DNA from: Vitrella brassicaformis
Lineage: Eukaryota; Sar; Vitrellaceae
Length of the DNA: 23,270 bases
Direction of reading: 5' to 3'
Assembly (NCBI GenBank): GCA_001179505.1
Contig: CDMY01000762.1
Location: forward strand, 1-23,270
Both the position numbers and the translations under genes were made by a program. Of this stretch, positions 9,442-21,505 are shown in pieces (position 1 is the first letter of the stretch; each line of letters begins with the position of its first letter). Below the pieces are notes generated by a model, which saw only the letters and a program-made list of their open reading frames with translations, was not told the origin of the DNA and made no database searches.

Positions 9442-10329
9442 TCAGCACTTGTCGTCGTGATACATCCAGTTGTGCTGCTGACCGCCAGCCTTCAAATCAG
9501 CATCTGACGGACAGACAACACACGGACAGCGAACCTCCCACGGGCAATCAATCATCCTGCCTCCCTCCCTCTCCTCCCCTCCCCTACTGGCTGGCTGGCT
9601 TACGTGATGCGTTGTCGAGTGGGAGTTTCTTTTCCTTGGCGCTGGAGAGCATGCTGAGGATAGAGAGTGCGACGGATGCGACGGTGAGTGTGGGTTTCCA
9701 GTCGGTGCCCAGTAGGTTGAGGCAGATGTCGCCGTTGGAGTAGACGTGGGGGTGGCGGGGGGTGGGCTGCAGGAAGTAGATTATTGGCGGCTTCAGGGGG
9801 TACTCGGGCGGAAACACTATCTTCAACCGGTACTTCTCACCTTTACACACACAGACAGACACACGGACAGAAGGAGTGAAAGGGAGAAGGCTTGTAAGTT
9901 CTCTGGGTGTGGTGTGGTGTGTGGTGTGCACTATGTATGGTTGACCCACCCACCTTCATAGAGTGTCCCCTCCACCCCCGTGAGTGTGATGATCCACACG
10001 CGTATGTTGCTGCCGACGGCTATCTCGCAGTGGTCCGGAGGAGTCGTCAAGAAATCCTTCAACTCCTGCACCGCATGCATCATCAACACCCCCATTGTAT
10101 GTCTGTGCGTCTGTCTGACCTTTTGTATCCTGTAGTTGACGTGTCCCGGCCTGAAGCTCCGCCGCAGATGGTCCTTGGCCGCACCACGAACCGATGACCG
10201 CCGCTTGGCCGCCGAAGACGGCACGTTGGCGACTCGAAGGGCGGCGGCATTCAGTAACCTCGACGACCGATCCTCGGTCTGCAGCCCACACGCGAGGGCG
10301 ATAAGTGAGCAGAAGGCTGTGACAAGCAT
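9442..10329 (-). CDS. UBE2W: UBE2W-family ubiquitin-conjugating enzyme (E2) with secretory/plastid-type leader
   Basis: Four exons: 10120-10329, 9954-10065, 9604-9840 and 9442-9503 (206 aa). An in-frame ATG at 10392 would give 227 aa. The E2 fold follows UBE2W closely: RIQKELKDF for the first helix, GTLYEGEKY, PPEYPLKPP, HPHVYSNGDIC with catalytic Cys at about 147 (HPH replaces the usual HPN of E2s, as in UBE2W), DWKPTLTVASVALSILSMLS, and the terminal NWMYHDDKC that matches the UBE2W ending and was recovered from a 62-nt last exon. Ahead of the fold are about 60 extra residues: a hydrophobic signal-like start (MLVTAFCSLIALACG) then an Arg/Ser/Ala-rich stretch (RLLNAAALRVANVPSSAAKR). UBE2W enzymes attach ubiquitin to substrate N termini. 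The leader suggests a complex-plastid location, as for SELMA E2s. Divergent from the kinase gene. Confidence 0.88.
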
Positions 10330-10536
10330 CCTCAGCCACGGGGACAGCCGCAGAGGTGAGTGGAATGATGACGTCGCAGACGTCGTCAGCATCTTGATTG
10401 ATCGATTGGCTCTGAATCAAACAGCACAGCCGAATGGGAAGCCTCTCAGATCAGCAAGCAGCGCGTCAGATCTGGCGTCGATCGGCCGGCACCTGCGAGC
10501 TTAGCCACAACGGGAGGGGGAGAAAGAAAGGAGCAC
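10330..10536. promoter_or_regulatory. Divergent promoter, E2 / AGC kinase
   Basis: The gap is 207 bp if the E2 starts at 10329 and 144 bp if it starts at 10392. Two GACGTC palindromes (10370-10375 and 10379-10384) lie close together. They are promoter or 5' UTR under the shorter E2 start and codons under the longer one. Confidence 0.45.
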
Positions 10537-13291
<2,755 letters not shown>

Positions 13292-15237
13292 GAGATGAGT
13301 GACTGAGTGAGCCGAGCGAGAGCTGTTCTGCCGCGAGATGATTGATGCACTGCACGGGATGGAGAGAGACGGCCTGCGAAGTCCATTCACCCCCCTCCCC
13401 CGTTTTTCCAACGCCAGCCATGTGTCCGTCCGTGTGGCCGAAAGGCACTGGTGCGTGATTGCATGTGCATTATGGTATTTTTTGCGCCGACGCCCCTGTT
13501 TCTGTCTGCCTGTCTGTCTTGTTTCTTCTCCGTGCTGTGTTTGTATTTATGTATCATAATACACCCTACCCTACAGGGCGGATGGGCGGAGGGGATGGGC
13601 GGCTCTGGGTGCATTCATTTCATTCATGTGTGTGTGTTTGTCTGTATTTATGTTGAGAGTGTTTGTAGAGTGGGGGGGAGGATTGAGGCATCCATGTGTG
13701 CGTCTGGCGGAGAGGCATCCATCATAGCGAGGAAAGGCCAGGAGCGTGAGGTTGCGCTACCTCGCTACTTTCTCTACCTCCTCCCGCCGCTTGCCTTTCC
13801 TCGCACTCAGCGAGGGACATCGACCACTGACAGGGTTCATGCACGTGAGAGCGAGTGTCTGGGCATTTTTCGCATCCATCGGGTGCGTATGCGTGTATGT
13901 CGTCAGTTAGGGAGGGAGGGAGGAGACAGACCTGTGTGTCCATCCATACATCTATCCATCCATCGACCCATCACACGCAGCTGCGTCGATAAACATCGTA
14001 CCCAGAAGACGTGCTGACTGCCACAAGCACCAACCCTTCCCGCAGTTACAAGCGGAAGGACGGGCCATGCGACCACTCTAGCACACTCGCAAGTACGAGG
14101 CGAGGCATGCACTGCACACCCAGTCAGTCATCTAAACAAAGGTAAGAGACACCCGTTGGGCAATCCAATCGCATTCATTCGTTCCAGAAACCACCCACCC
14201 CATCCATCGTCAAAACCCATCACGCAGACCGCATACATTTGTGTGTGAACGCACTCCGGGCCAGCGAAAAAGATGACATCAGGTGGCTGTATATATGCAT
14301 CGGTCAGAGTGTCTTCGCTCTCATGCTCATCGAGCGACTTGACAAAAGGCGCAGGCAGGATGAACGGGAGGGATATATGGATGGGACGGAGGCCGGGCTT
14401 TCCACCCATACAACCCACCCATCCATCGATCCATCCATCCGTGGTAATGGAGAAATACCCGCAACACAACACTCACTCGCGAAAGAGACCGTGCGGCCCC
14501 ACAAAAACACACACGTACACATGCACGACACCACCAGCAAGGCAAGGCAATGCACAGCAACAGCAAAATAATCCGCGCAATCCGCTCGCATCGCATTACT
14601 TTGCGGCATTTGACCTAGGTGACACTCTTATTTGCCCACGACCGACCGACCGACAAAGAGGGAGACACGGAGAGGACAGAACGACGTATGGTGGATGGGA
14701 TGGGATGGGATGCCGCGTGTGCGTCGAGGATGGACGCACGGATCATAGCTCATATACCTACCTAGCCTCTCTCGCTCATCCCCATCTCCCATTCTCTCGT
14801 CAGCCCTCTCTCTATGTCCGGTGTTCGGTCGGCATAGCAGCTAACCGTCGCAAAGACGAAAAAAGTGCTCTCCTCGCCTCGCCTCTCTGGCTATATGACT
14901 CACTCGTGCGTCGGCCGCAAGCTCATCGCTGAATGAAGGACAGCGGGGCTGACATGACGAGGCCCCCTCGGCTGTCTCATGCAAGCTCCTATTCAGCACT
15001 CTGTCTGTCTCCCCGGCAAACAAAAGGCACCTACCCCACCCCACGCCCCGCCCCTCCCTGCAACCAACAAAAAAGGGGAGGACACACCGATGTCGCAAAC
15101 ACTTCAGACACACACACACACACACACATATCAACCAGCTAGTTCAGCCCGACGAAGGGAAGCACGACAGAGTCACCAGGCGCCCACCCGCCGTGCAGCC
15201 CACATAGCTGGCTGTTCGGCAGAGACTAGCTGTCTCA
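13292..15237. other. Long tail-to-tail intergenic region
   Basis: This 1.95-kb region is the longest gene-free stretch. It carries many simple repeats: GTGT tracts near 13627, ATCC/GGAT tetramers near 13940 and 14418, GGGAT near 14696, ACCG at 14640-14655 and a CA tract at 15108-15128. Minus-strand open frames near 14128-14472 are short and partly made of GGAT repeats. I find no exon set with matching phases, no protein motif and no tRNA. A non-coding RNA cannot be excluded. Confidence 0.5.
15108..15128. repeat. (CA)n microsatellite, intergenic
   Basis: Uninterrupted CA tract about 110 bp beyond the acyltransferase stop codon. Confidence 0.9.
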
Positions 15238-17375
15238 CTATGAGCGCCTCTCGCTGACTGGCGTGCCCGTCCTCGCCGTATGCCGCATGCGCGGCTCGCT
15301 CACCACACGGGATATCTCCTCCTCCACAGCACTGTCTAGCTCACCCCTCTCGCCCTTGCCCTCCCCGCCCCCTCCCTGCGTCATGGCAAAATCGGTCACG
15401 TCTACGCCCGCCAGCCGTGCCAGCGCCTGTATCTCCATCATAAAGAAGTGTGTCCATCGGTTTGGGTCGGGCAGCACCGCCTGGTCCGCCACGATGTTGA
15501 CCCGGAGGCCGCCGGCCATCGACACCATGGCGATGGCGATGCCGCAGCCGCCACGCATCGGCGCGAAGCACAGGCAGCTGCTGCCCTTGCGGCCGGCCAG
15601 GGACCCCAGGTCGGAGGGGCCCGGCACGTTGGTGAACAGCGCGGCGGACTTGCTGGCCAACATGTCACCCAAATACTGCAAACAACAGGATAGCAGCAAC
15701 ATGAGGCCCGCCGCTTTTGTGTGGTGGTTGGTGGCAGGCAGTATGTGTTATGGCACGTACGTGTGACAGAGTCGGCGGGACGATGTCGGCGAGCACCTTG
15801 AGGCTCAGAGCCATCACCAGCATGTCCGTCTGACTCTTCAGACGCTGAATGGCCGTGTGCACCGACTGCATCCAACACCCAAACCACACCCACAAACAAT
15901 TCACACAGCCATCCATCCGCCCTCTCGGTGCACTCAGTGCCTGTGTGCCACCATGCATGACTTACTTACCCTGAGCCTCTGAACCAACGTATCGTTAGGC
16001 GATGCCGGCACCCTGATGGGCACCGGGACCATGTTGTTGCCCATCTCGTGCACCTCATCGGTCCGCAAACTCACGGGCACGAACACGGGCAGCGTCATGG
16101 AGCGGTCCACTATCGGGCTGCCGTGCTGCGAGTGCGACACGGCATACCGCCGGTACGCCCCCACCAGCGCACACGTCAGGACGTCGTTGAGCGTCACGCG
16201 CGTGCCGATCAGTGCCGTGAGCTTGGACCGCAGGGGGCGGAATGCCTCGAGAGGCAGCTCGAGTGGTCTGCCGACCACCTTCTTGCCCGTCACCTGCTCC
16301 ATGGGCCGTCTCGGGTCCTGCCAGCTGCGCGGCGCCCTCTCCATCAGCAGGCCCAGGATAATGCCCGGCGCTCGGAAGAAGCCCACAAAGGTCGATAGAA
16401 TCAGCTGGGATCTGGTGAAGGCCGGCTTAAGCGCCGCTCCGTGGTAGGCAGCCTCAGGGTCGTCCCGCCGGCTGTCGAGTAGGTTCTCCATGATGCGGTA
16501 AATGATGCCGAGCCCGTCGGACATGCAGTGCTGGAGCCGCAAGATGACGTGCGAGCGCGGCTTTCCCTCTGGTCCGTCACCGGCCTTGTCTTGTGCCAAG
16601 AGGAGGCACCAGAGGGGCTTGTCGCGGGCCATAGGCTGGGTGCACATGCGGGACACCATGCCGTCGAAGGAGTGCTCCCGCGAGTCGTACTCCAGCTCCT
16701 GGATGTGCTGCGAGATGTCGAAGTGAGGGTCTGGCACCCACCGCAGCCGCCCGCACGCCCTCCTCGGGATGGCCGTGAGCCGCGGCTCCACAGACAGCAA
16801 CCGGTCGGCCATGCACTGCCGAACGGTCTCCACGTCGATGGGCTCACACGTGTAGACGGACGTTATCACACTGAACCGAACCAACAAAGCCAGAAGGAAG
16901 GGACGTGGGAAGGTGGACACACCGCCCTTGCTTGTGTGGTGTGTGTCAGTCGGTGTGTGTCGTACCAGTGGTTGGCTTCGGTCTCCTGCAGCCAGACGCT
17001 ATCGAGCGGCTGCAGTGGTGGGGGTGTCTTGTCCATGCCCCACACGCACCACGCCACCACCTCGCACACGGCACGGTACAGCCATGTCAGCAACGCGTAG
17101 GGGATTAGCACCGGATAGATGACGACAAGCGCCAAGACAAACGCAAACGCATCAAACAGCACCGACGACAGCACCGACGACACCACCAACGCGAACGCCG
17201 GCCGGGTGGATGTTGTCGCTGCGAGAGGAGCAGGAGGGCTTGTGAGGGTGGGTGTGTGGGGCGGACGGGTCTCTGGGATGCCGTCTTGAAGGAGGGTCTT
17301 GGCCGCAGTGCACGCCGACTGCGAAACCGTCATCAACTCGGACAGAGCTGTCGAGCGGGTCATTGGAGCCTCCAT
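15238..17375 (-). CDS. Wax ester synthase / diacylglycerol acyltransferase (WS/DGAT family)
   Basis: Four exons: 16966-17375, 15970-16870, 15761-15865 and 15238-15675 (617 aa). Family members use acyl-CoA to esterify fatty alcohols (wax esters) or diacylglycerol (storage triacylglycerol), usually at the ER. Visible signatures: PLDSVWLQE at 123-131 (the conserved N-terminal LD motif), the active-site block QHCMSDG at 250-256, in which the second His (251) and Asp-Gly are kept but the first His of HHxxxDG is Gln, TLNDVLTCALVGAYRRY, VPVSLRT, and NVPGP at 488-492 of the C-terminal domain. Residues 60-113 form one or two membrane helices in an N-terminal extension not found in soluble bacterial enzymes. 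The C-terminal 40 residues are Gly/Glu-rich. An alternative ATG lies at 17363. The gene is divergent from the phosphatase gene with only 129 bp between the starts. Confidence 0.9.
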
Positions 17376-17504
17376 TCCCTCTCGTAGCTACCGCAGGACG
17401 TCCTACGCGTCGATAGGCCGCCTGTTCAAGGCGAGGTGAGGAGCAAGCTCGCAGAATAGCTCGCCGACCTCCGCCGTGAGCTGAGGTGACCCTGTAGGAC
17501 TACA
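17376..17504. promoter_or_regulatory. Compact divergent promoter, WS/DGAT / histidine phosphatase
   Basis: Only 129 bp separate the two ATGs. The gap includes a perfect 10-bp palindrome AGGACGTCCT at 17397-17406, in a position able to serve both genes. Confidence 0.5.
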
Positions 17505-18139
17505 ATGTATAGGAATATGCCAGTTGACCTCGGTAATGCTATTCAGCACTCTCTTCATTCTCTTCATTCGGATCACATCAACTGCTGTTGTTTGTGTGTC
17601 TTTCTCTTGTGTGTGGTGCAGTTCTGGTCCGCCACGGCCAGAGCGAGGGCAATTTGGCTCAGCAGCTCGCCAAGGACAATGTTGAGTTTTGGGAGCGGCA
17701 CTGGTCGCCAGAGTTCAGAGAGCGCCACAACAGCCTCTATCGCCTCACTGACAAGGGCAGGTACCAGGCCAAGGTGGCGGGCCAGTGGATCAAGGGGCAC
17801 ATCACACCCGTATTCGACAAATACTTCACATCTGAATACGTCAGGTGCGATGAGCTGCATGCCATTGAATGGATGGATGGATGGATTGATGGAGGCAGGC
17901 AGGCGGATCGATCGCCCCATCCCATGCAATGCATGTGCTACATACACCTGTGTTGGTTGTGTGTGTCAGGGCGATGGAGACTGCGGCCAATTTGGATCTG
18001 CCTGGCGCTCGTTGGGTGACCGAGATGTACCTACGTGAGCGCGACCGAGGTGTGCTGGCCAACAAGCCCCACCCGGAGAGGGAGCTCTTCCATCCTGATG
18101 AGATCAAGAGGCGGGAACGGGATGCATTCTACTATCAGG

Positions 18140-18170
<31 letters not shown>

Positions 18171-20888
18171 ATGGGCACGGTGGATGGCATGGCTGCGGGC
18201 GTCTGTCTGTTTGGTTGCAGCCTGCTGGTGGCGAGTCTATCGCTAATTTGTGTCTGCGGGTCGATCGTGTGATCGAGCACTTGTCGGAAAATGCTGGCGG
18301 CCTTAAGGTCATCATCGTCTGCCACGGAGGTACACACACACACACACACACACGACGGATGGGCATGTAAGGAGATCGAGCTCATGTCGGTGTGTCCATT
18401 GCTGCGTTGGCGCTTGCACCAATGCCTGCAGGAGTCATCAAGTCGTTTCGTGCGTTGATCGAGCGTGTGCGTCAGACGGACTACAAGCAGGTGTTCATGG
18501 AGAAGGGCTCCAACAAGATCCACAACGGGCAGATCGTCTGGTACACAAGAAGAGACCCCACCACAGGTGAGTTGAGTTGTTGATACGACACGCCAGACGA
18601 GCCCACCACACCGCTCTCGTGACAAATACATAACACGCCGTATGTATGTTCTTCTCTCTGTTGCTATCTATGTGTCCACAGGCTACATATCATCCAAGTA
18701 CAACTGGGTCAAGTCGGTGTGTCCCTGGGACCTGAGCGTGTCATCCAACGAGTGGCGCGAGATACGCCGGCCCGTCTACTCCAACGAGGAGCTCCTCAAG
18801 TCGGTCCAGCAGGTGCCGCAGATGGTCAACGCGCGACACGACGTCCTCCTCCACCGCCCCCAGCGCATCTTGATCCCAGTGGGGTCGTCGTCGGCGGCAT
18901 CCACCGGCCCCATGATCAGGCGCACAGTGACTGACGACAAGTATGGGCGTGAGGCGTCCCCGTCCCCGAGTGTGGGTGACGACAAGAGCCTGCGGCCCGA
19001 GGGCTCCCCCATGATGTCCGAGTATGAGGTGCCGTCGCCCACGGAGGACACCAAGAAGGAGCCCATCGACAATGGAGTGGCCGAGTCGGACTCGTCGAGC
19101 GATGTGGACATGGAGGGCTGGGAGGCAATGGGCTTCCCCGTCACCCAGGGCAGCTGGATGCGCGGTGCTTCACCCCAGTCGACCACACTGTCGGTCCCAT
19201 CCAAGCCATCCAGGCCGACCCCCAAGGGCGAGAGGCAGCAACAGCGGCAGCAGCAGCCATCAGCAGTCTGCATGGTGCCGTCTGGTGCGAACATCGCCCC
19301 ACTGGTCCAGGTCAAGGAGAGCAAGTCGCAACGGTGGGAGGTGTCCCAGTCAGTGCATCCCGACAGCGCCGCCCCGCACATCCAGGTCAAGGTGCGGAAG
19401 AGGGGGCACCACAGGCATGGCACCCACCACCGCCAGGGGCCACTAACCTCCGCCAAGAGGCGCATCGACGCCGCCCTCTCGCCCACCCGACGAGCCACTG
19501 ACCCGCTCCTGTCGAGCGGCACACCGTCCAGCGCCCCCGCGGCTGTCAGCCGTGCAGAGACGCCCTCCAAGTCTGGGAGCTGTCCTGTGGATATCGAGAA
19601 GGAGCTGGTCGTGCCCTGCATTATGGGAGGCGGAGGGCATGAGTCTGACGGGTCTGACACCGACAGCGACTTCATCGACCTGCGCATCGACTTGGGCGTC
19701 ATCGACCCTCGCAAGCACTTCTGGGCCTCGACCGTGACGGCATCGCGGCCGGTGCATGTGTCGTCGGTGCCGCTCAAAGCCCTGCCAGACGACGGGTCAT
19801 CGATGGACCCGTCAGGGCAGACAGGCGGCAGCCCCAGCCCGAGTCGATCCAGCTCCCCTCGGGTGCGCGTCAGCCCTGTTCCCTCATCGCCCGAAGCATC
19901 GGTGCCCCATCTGGAGAAGAACCGCGACCAGAGAAGCGCTTTCCCGCCCTTCGCATACTCTGACCCTGAGGTGCACGGGCAGAAGGCAGTCGCTCGGGGC
20001 CATGTGGGTGAGGGAGGGGCAGGCGGGGTGGTCATCCAGGCCGTCGCCGAGCAGCATGTCGTCCAGGGCACAGCAGTTGTCGACCAGTCGTCCTTGTCGA
20101 GTTCATATGGTCGCAAAGCCTTCAAGAGCAACTGGTCGCTCAAGAGCTACAACAACTGGAAGGCCAAGAGGGGGGCGCGATCGTCCAAGGAGATCCTGCA
20201 CATCCCTCCTCTTCCCGTTCCACTGTAAGCAGCGACATGCACTCAAGACGGAAGTATTCATCCGATGGTGTGTGTCTGTATGTGTCGCCATCTTTCTTCA
20301 TGCAGGTCTGTGACGTCACCCCCCTCGCCCGTCCTCCCACCGGTCGACACTGACGAACTCTACACGAGTGTGCATCTGCCGACCAAGGCACCTGATGCCG
20401 ACCGCAGGCGCCGCCCACCCGTCGCTCTGCAGATAACGACCAAGCTTGGGGGCGAGCCTAGCAGTGCCATCGAGTTGCCGGCAGGCCGCTCGGACCGCTT
20501 CTTCGGTGTGGGCACGAGTCAGGAGCCTCCCAGTCCGTCATCGACCTTCTCCAACTACAGCAGCTCCGATGCCATCACTGACGAGCAGCACACTGGTCAG
20601 CAAGGGGCCGCCACACGCGACATATACGAGACGACGCCTGGGGCTATCATCTTCCTTTCTCTTGCTGCCTTCGTGTGTGCAGCACCCGTTGTCGATCGTC
20701 TCAATTTGTCGCCGCCCAAGAGGAGACCAAGCCATGCCCACCAGCAGCAACAGCAGGGGCAGGGGCAGGGCACGGCAGTGGAGCGGCAAGGCGATGTCGA
20801 TCCGCCCGAGGGCACTGACCGGCCGCCCTCGTCGGCGTCCAACACGTCCTCCGGGTGGTCGGCGATGCTGTCGCAATCAAGTCCCTGA
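17505..20888 (+). CDS. Histidine phosphatase (phosphoglycerate mutase family) with long disordered tail
   Basis: Eight exons: 17505-17532, 17622-17844, 17970-18138, 18221-18329, 18432-18566, 18682-20224, 20306-20595 and 20683-20888 (900 aa). Translation may really begin at ATG 17517, giving MPVDLVLVRHGQSEGN, the classic start of the family. The phosphatase domain fills about residues 10-235: RHG with phospho-acceptor His14, SEYVRAMETA (Arg84), GGES with acidic Glu145, and VIIVCHGG with His175. All four catalytic elements are present, so activity is likely; the substrate is unknown. The remaining 670 residues are Ser/Pro/Gly-rich and look disordered, with basic patches, Gln runs and acidic Ser/Asp stretches (SDGSDTDSDF). 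The last intron (20596-20682, 87 nt, no stop) could be retained, adding 29 residues. A domain this small with such a tail suggests a regulatory or scaffold role rather than glycolysis. Confidence 0.87.
18145..18174. repeat. (GGAT)n microsatellite in intron
   Basis: Seven or so GGAT units just downstream of the donor at 18139 in the phosphatase gene. Confidence 0.9.
18332..18353. repeat. (CA)n microsatellite in intron
   Basis: CA tract starting two bases after the donor GT at 18330 in the phosphatase gene. Confidence 0.9.
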
Positions 20889-21120
20889 CGGAGAGATACA
20901 GAAGACGTGCTCACGGAGGCAGTTGTCGGTGGATGGATGGATGGGATGGATAGATGGAAGTGGTCATTTAAGGGGAGGGGCTTGTCTGTTGGTATGTATC
21001 TTGGCGCGTTTGGGGAGTCAGAGGGCTTCACACCGGCCTGGATGGGATGCGCAGTGTACAGTACACCACACCCTGCGTCTCGCTTTTCGCTGCCTTTCTC
21101 GGCCCTTCGTTAGCTAGCTG

Positions 21121-21138
21121 CCGTCCTGTAAAGGACGG
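21121..21138 (+). other. Perfect 7-bp hairpin with GTAA loop
   Basis: CCGTCCT at 21121-21127 pairs fully with AGGACGG at 21132-21138 around the loop GTAA, which is a GNRA-type tetraloop in RNA. It lies about 230 bp beyond the phosphatase stop codon, so it could sit in that 3' UTR or mark its end. Confidence 0.5.
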
Positions 21139-21423
21139 ACTTTGTTGCGGTTTGTGAGTTGAAGCGAGCTCACAGGGAGGGAGACACCACGAACAGACAG
21201 ACAGACAGATGGCAGCAGTGTCGCAGTCTAGGGGGAGCGTTGCTCGGGCAAGAGAACGACGGCATGGATTGATTGAAGAGATTTGGTGTACGTACTTAGG
21301 AAGATCCACAACACCAGTGGAGACGGACCGTACGTCATTGATGCGCTTTTGAGATTATGCTACGAGGTGAGGAAAGACAACATTCTTCACCGCTCGTCCA
21401 CCACGTGCGAGCTTGCAACGGCG

Positions 21424-21443
21424 CGAGCTTTGCCGTTGAAATC
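21424..21443 (+). promoter_or_regulatory. Conserved upstream element shared by both paralogues
   Basis: CGAGCTTTGCCGTTGAAATC about 65 bp before the ATG. It matches the three-copy element at 1744-1853 on the other arm. A second shared block, ACGTGCGAGCTTGCAACG, lies just upstream at 21403-21420. Confidence 0.6.
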
Positions 21444-21505
21444 CCCCTTCTTTCTCTCTTAGTGCGGCCCGAAGAGGAGAGCCTCAGCCACAATCCCCGT
21501 CAGTC

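Larger units (their letters stand above)
20889..21505. other. Intergenic region between phosphatase gene and right paralogue
   Basis: This is the only head-to-tail gap (617 bp). It begins with the phosphatase 3' UTR and GGAT repeats (20930-20950). A perfect hairpin sits at 21121-21138. The last 100 bp contain the promoter element shared with the left arm (21403-21443). Confidence 0.6.

Noticed and set aside
10330-10392. The longer E2 start at 10392 as the first choice.
   Set aside because: It would put 21 residues ahead of the signal-like helix and use the promoter GACGTC sites as codons. It is still possible and is mentioned with the gene.
14128-14472. Possible minus-strand coding exon in the long gap.
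   Set aside because: Half of the frame is translated GGAT repeats, no flanking exon fits in phase, and no motif is visible.
18776-20143. Open frame of 455 codons on the minus strand.
   Set aside because: It lies antisense to the large exon of the phosphatase gene, shows no domain, and arises from GC-rich codon bias. The plus-strand exon joins in phase with seven others.
20641-20690. Transmembrane helix in the phosphatase tail.
   Set aside because: More simply read as the pyrimidine-rich 3' end of an 87-nt intron; kept as an alternative in the findings.
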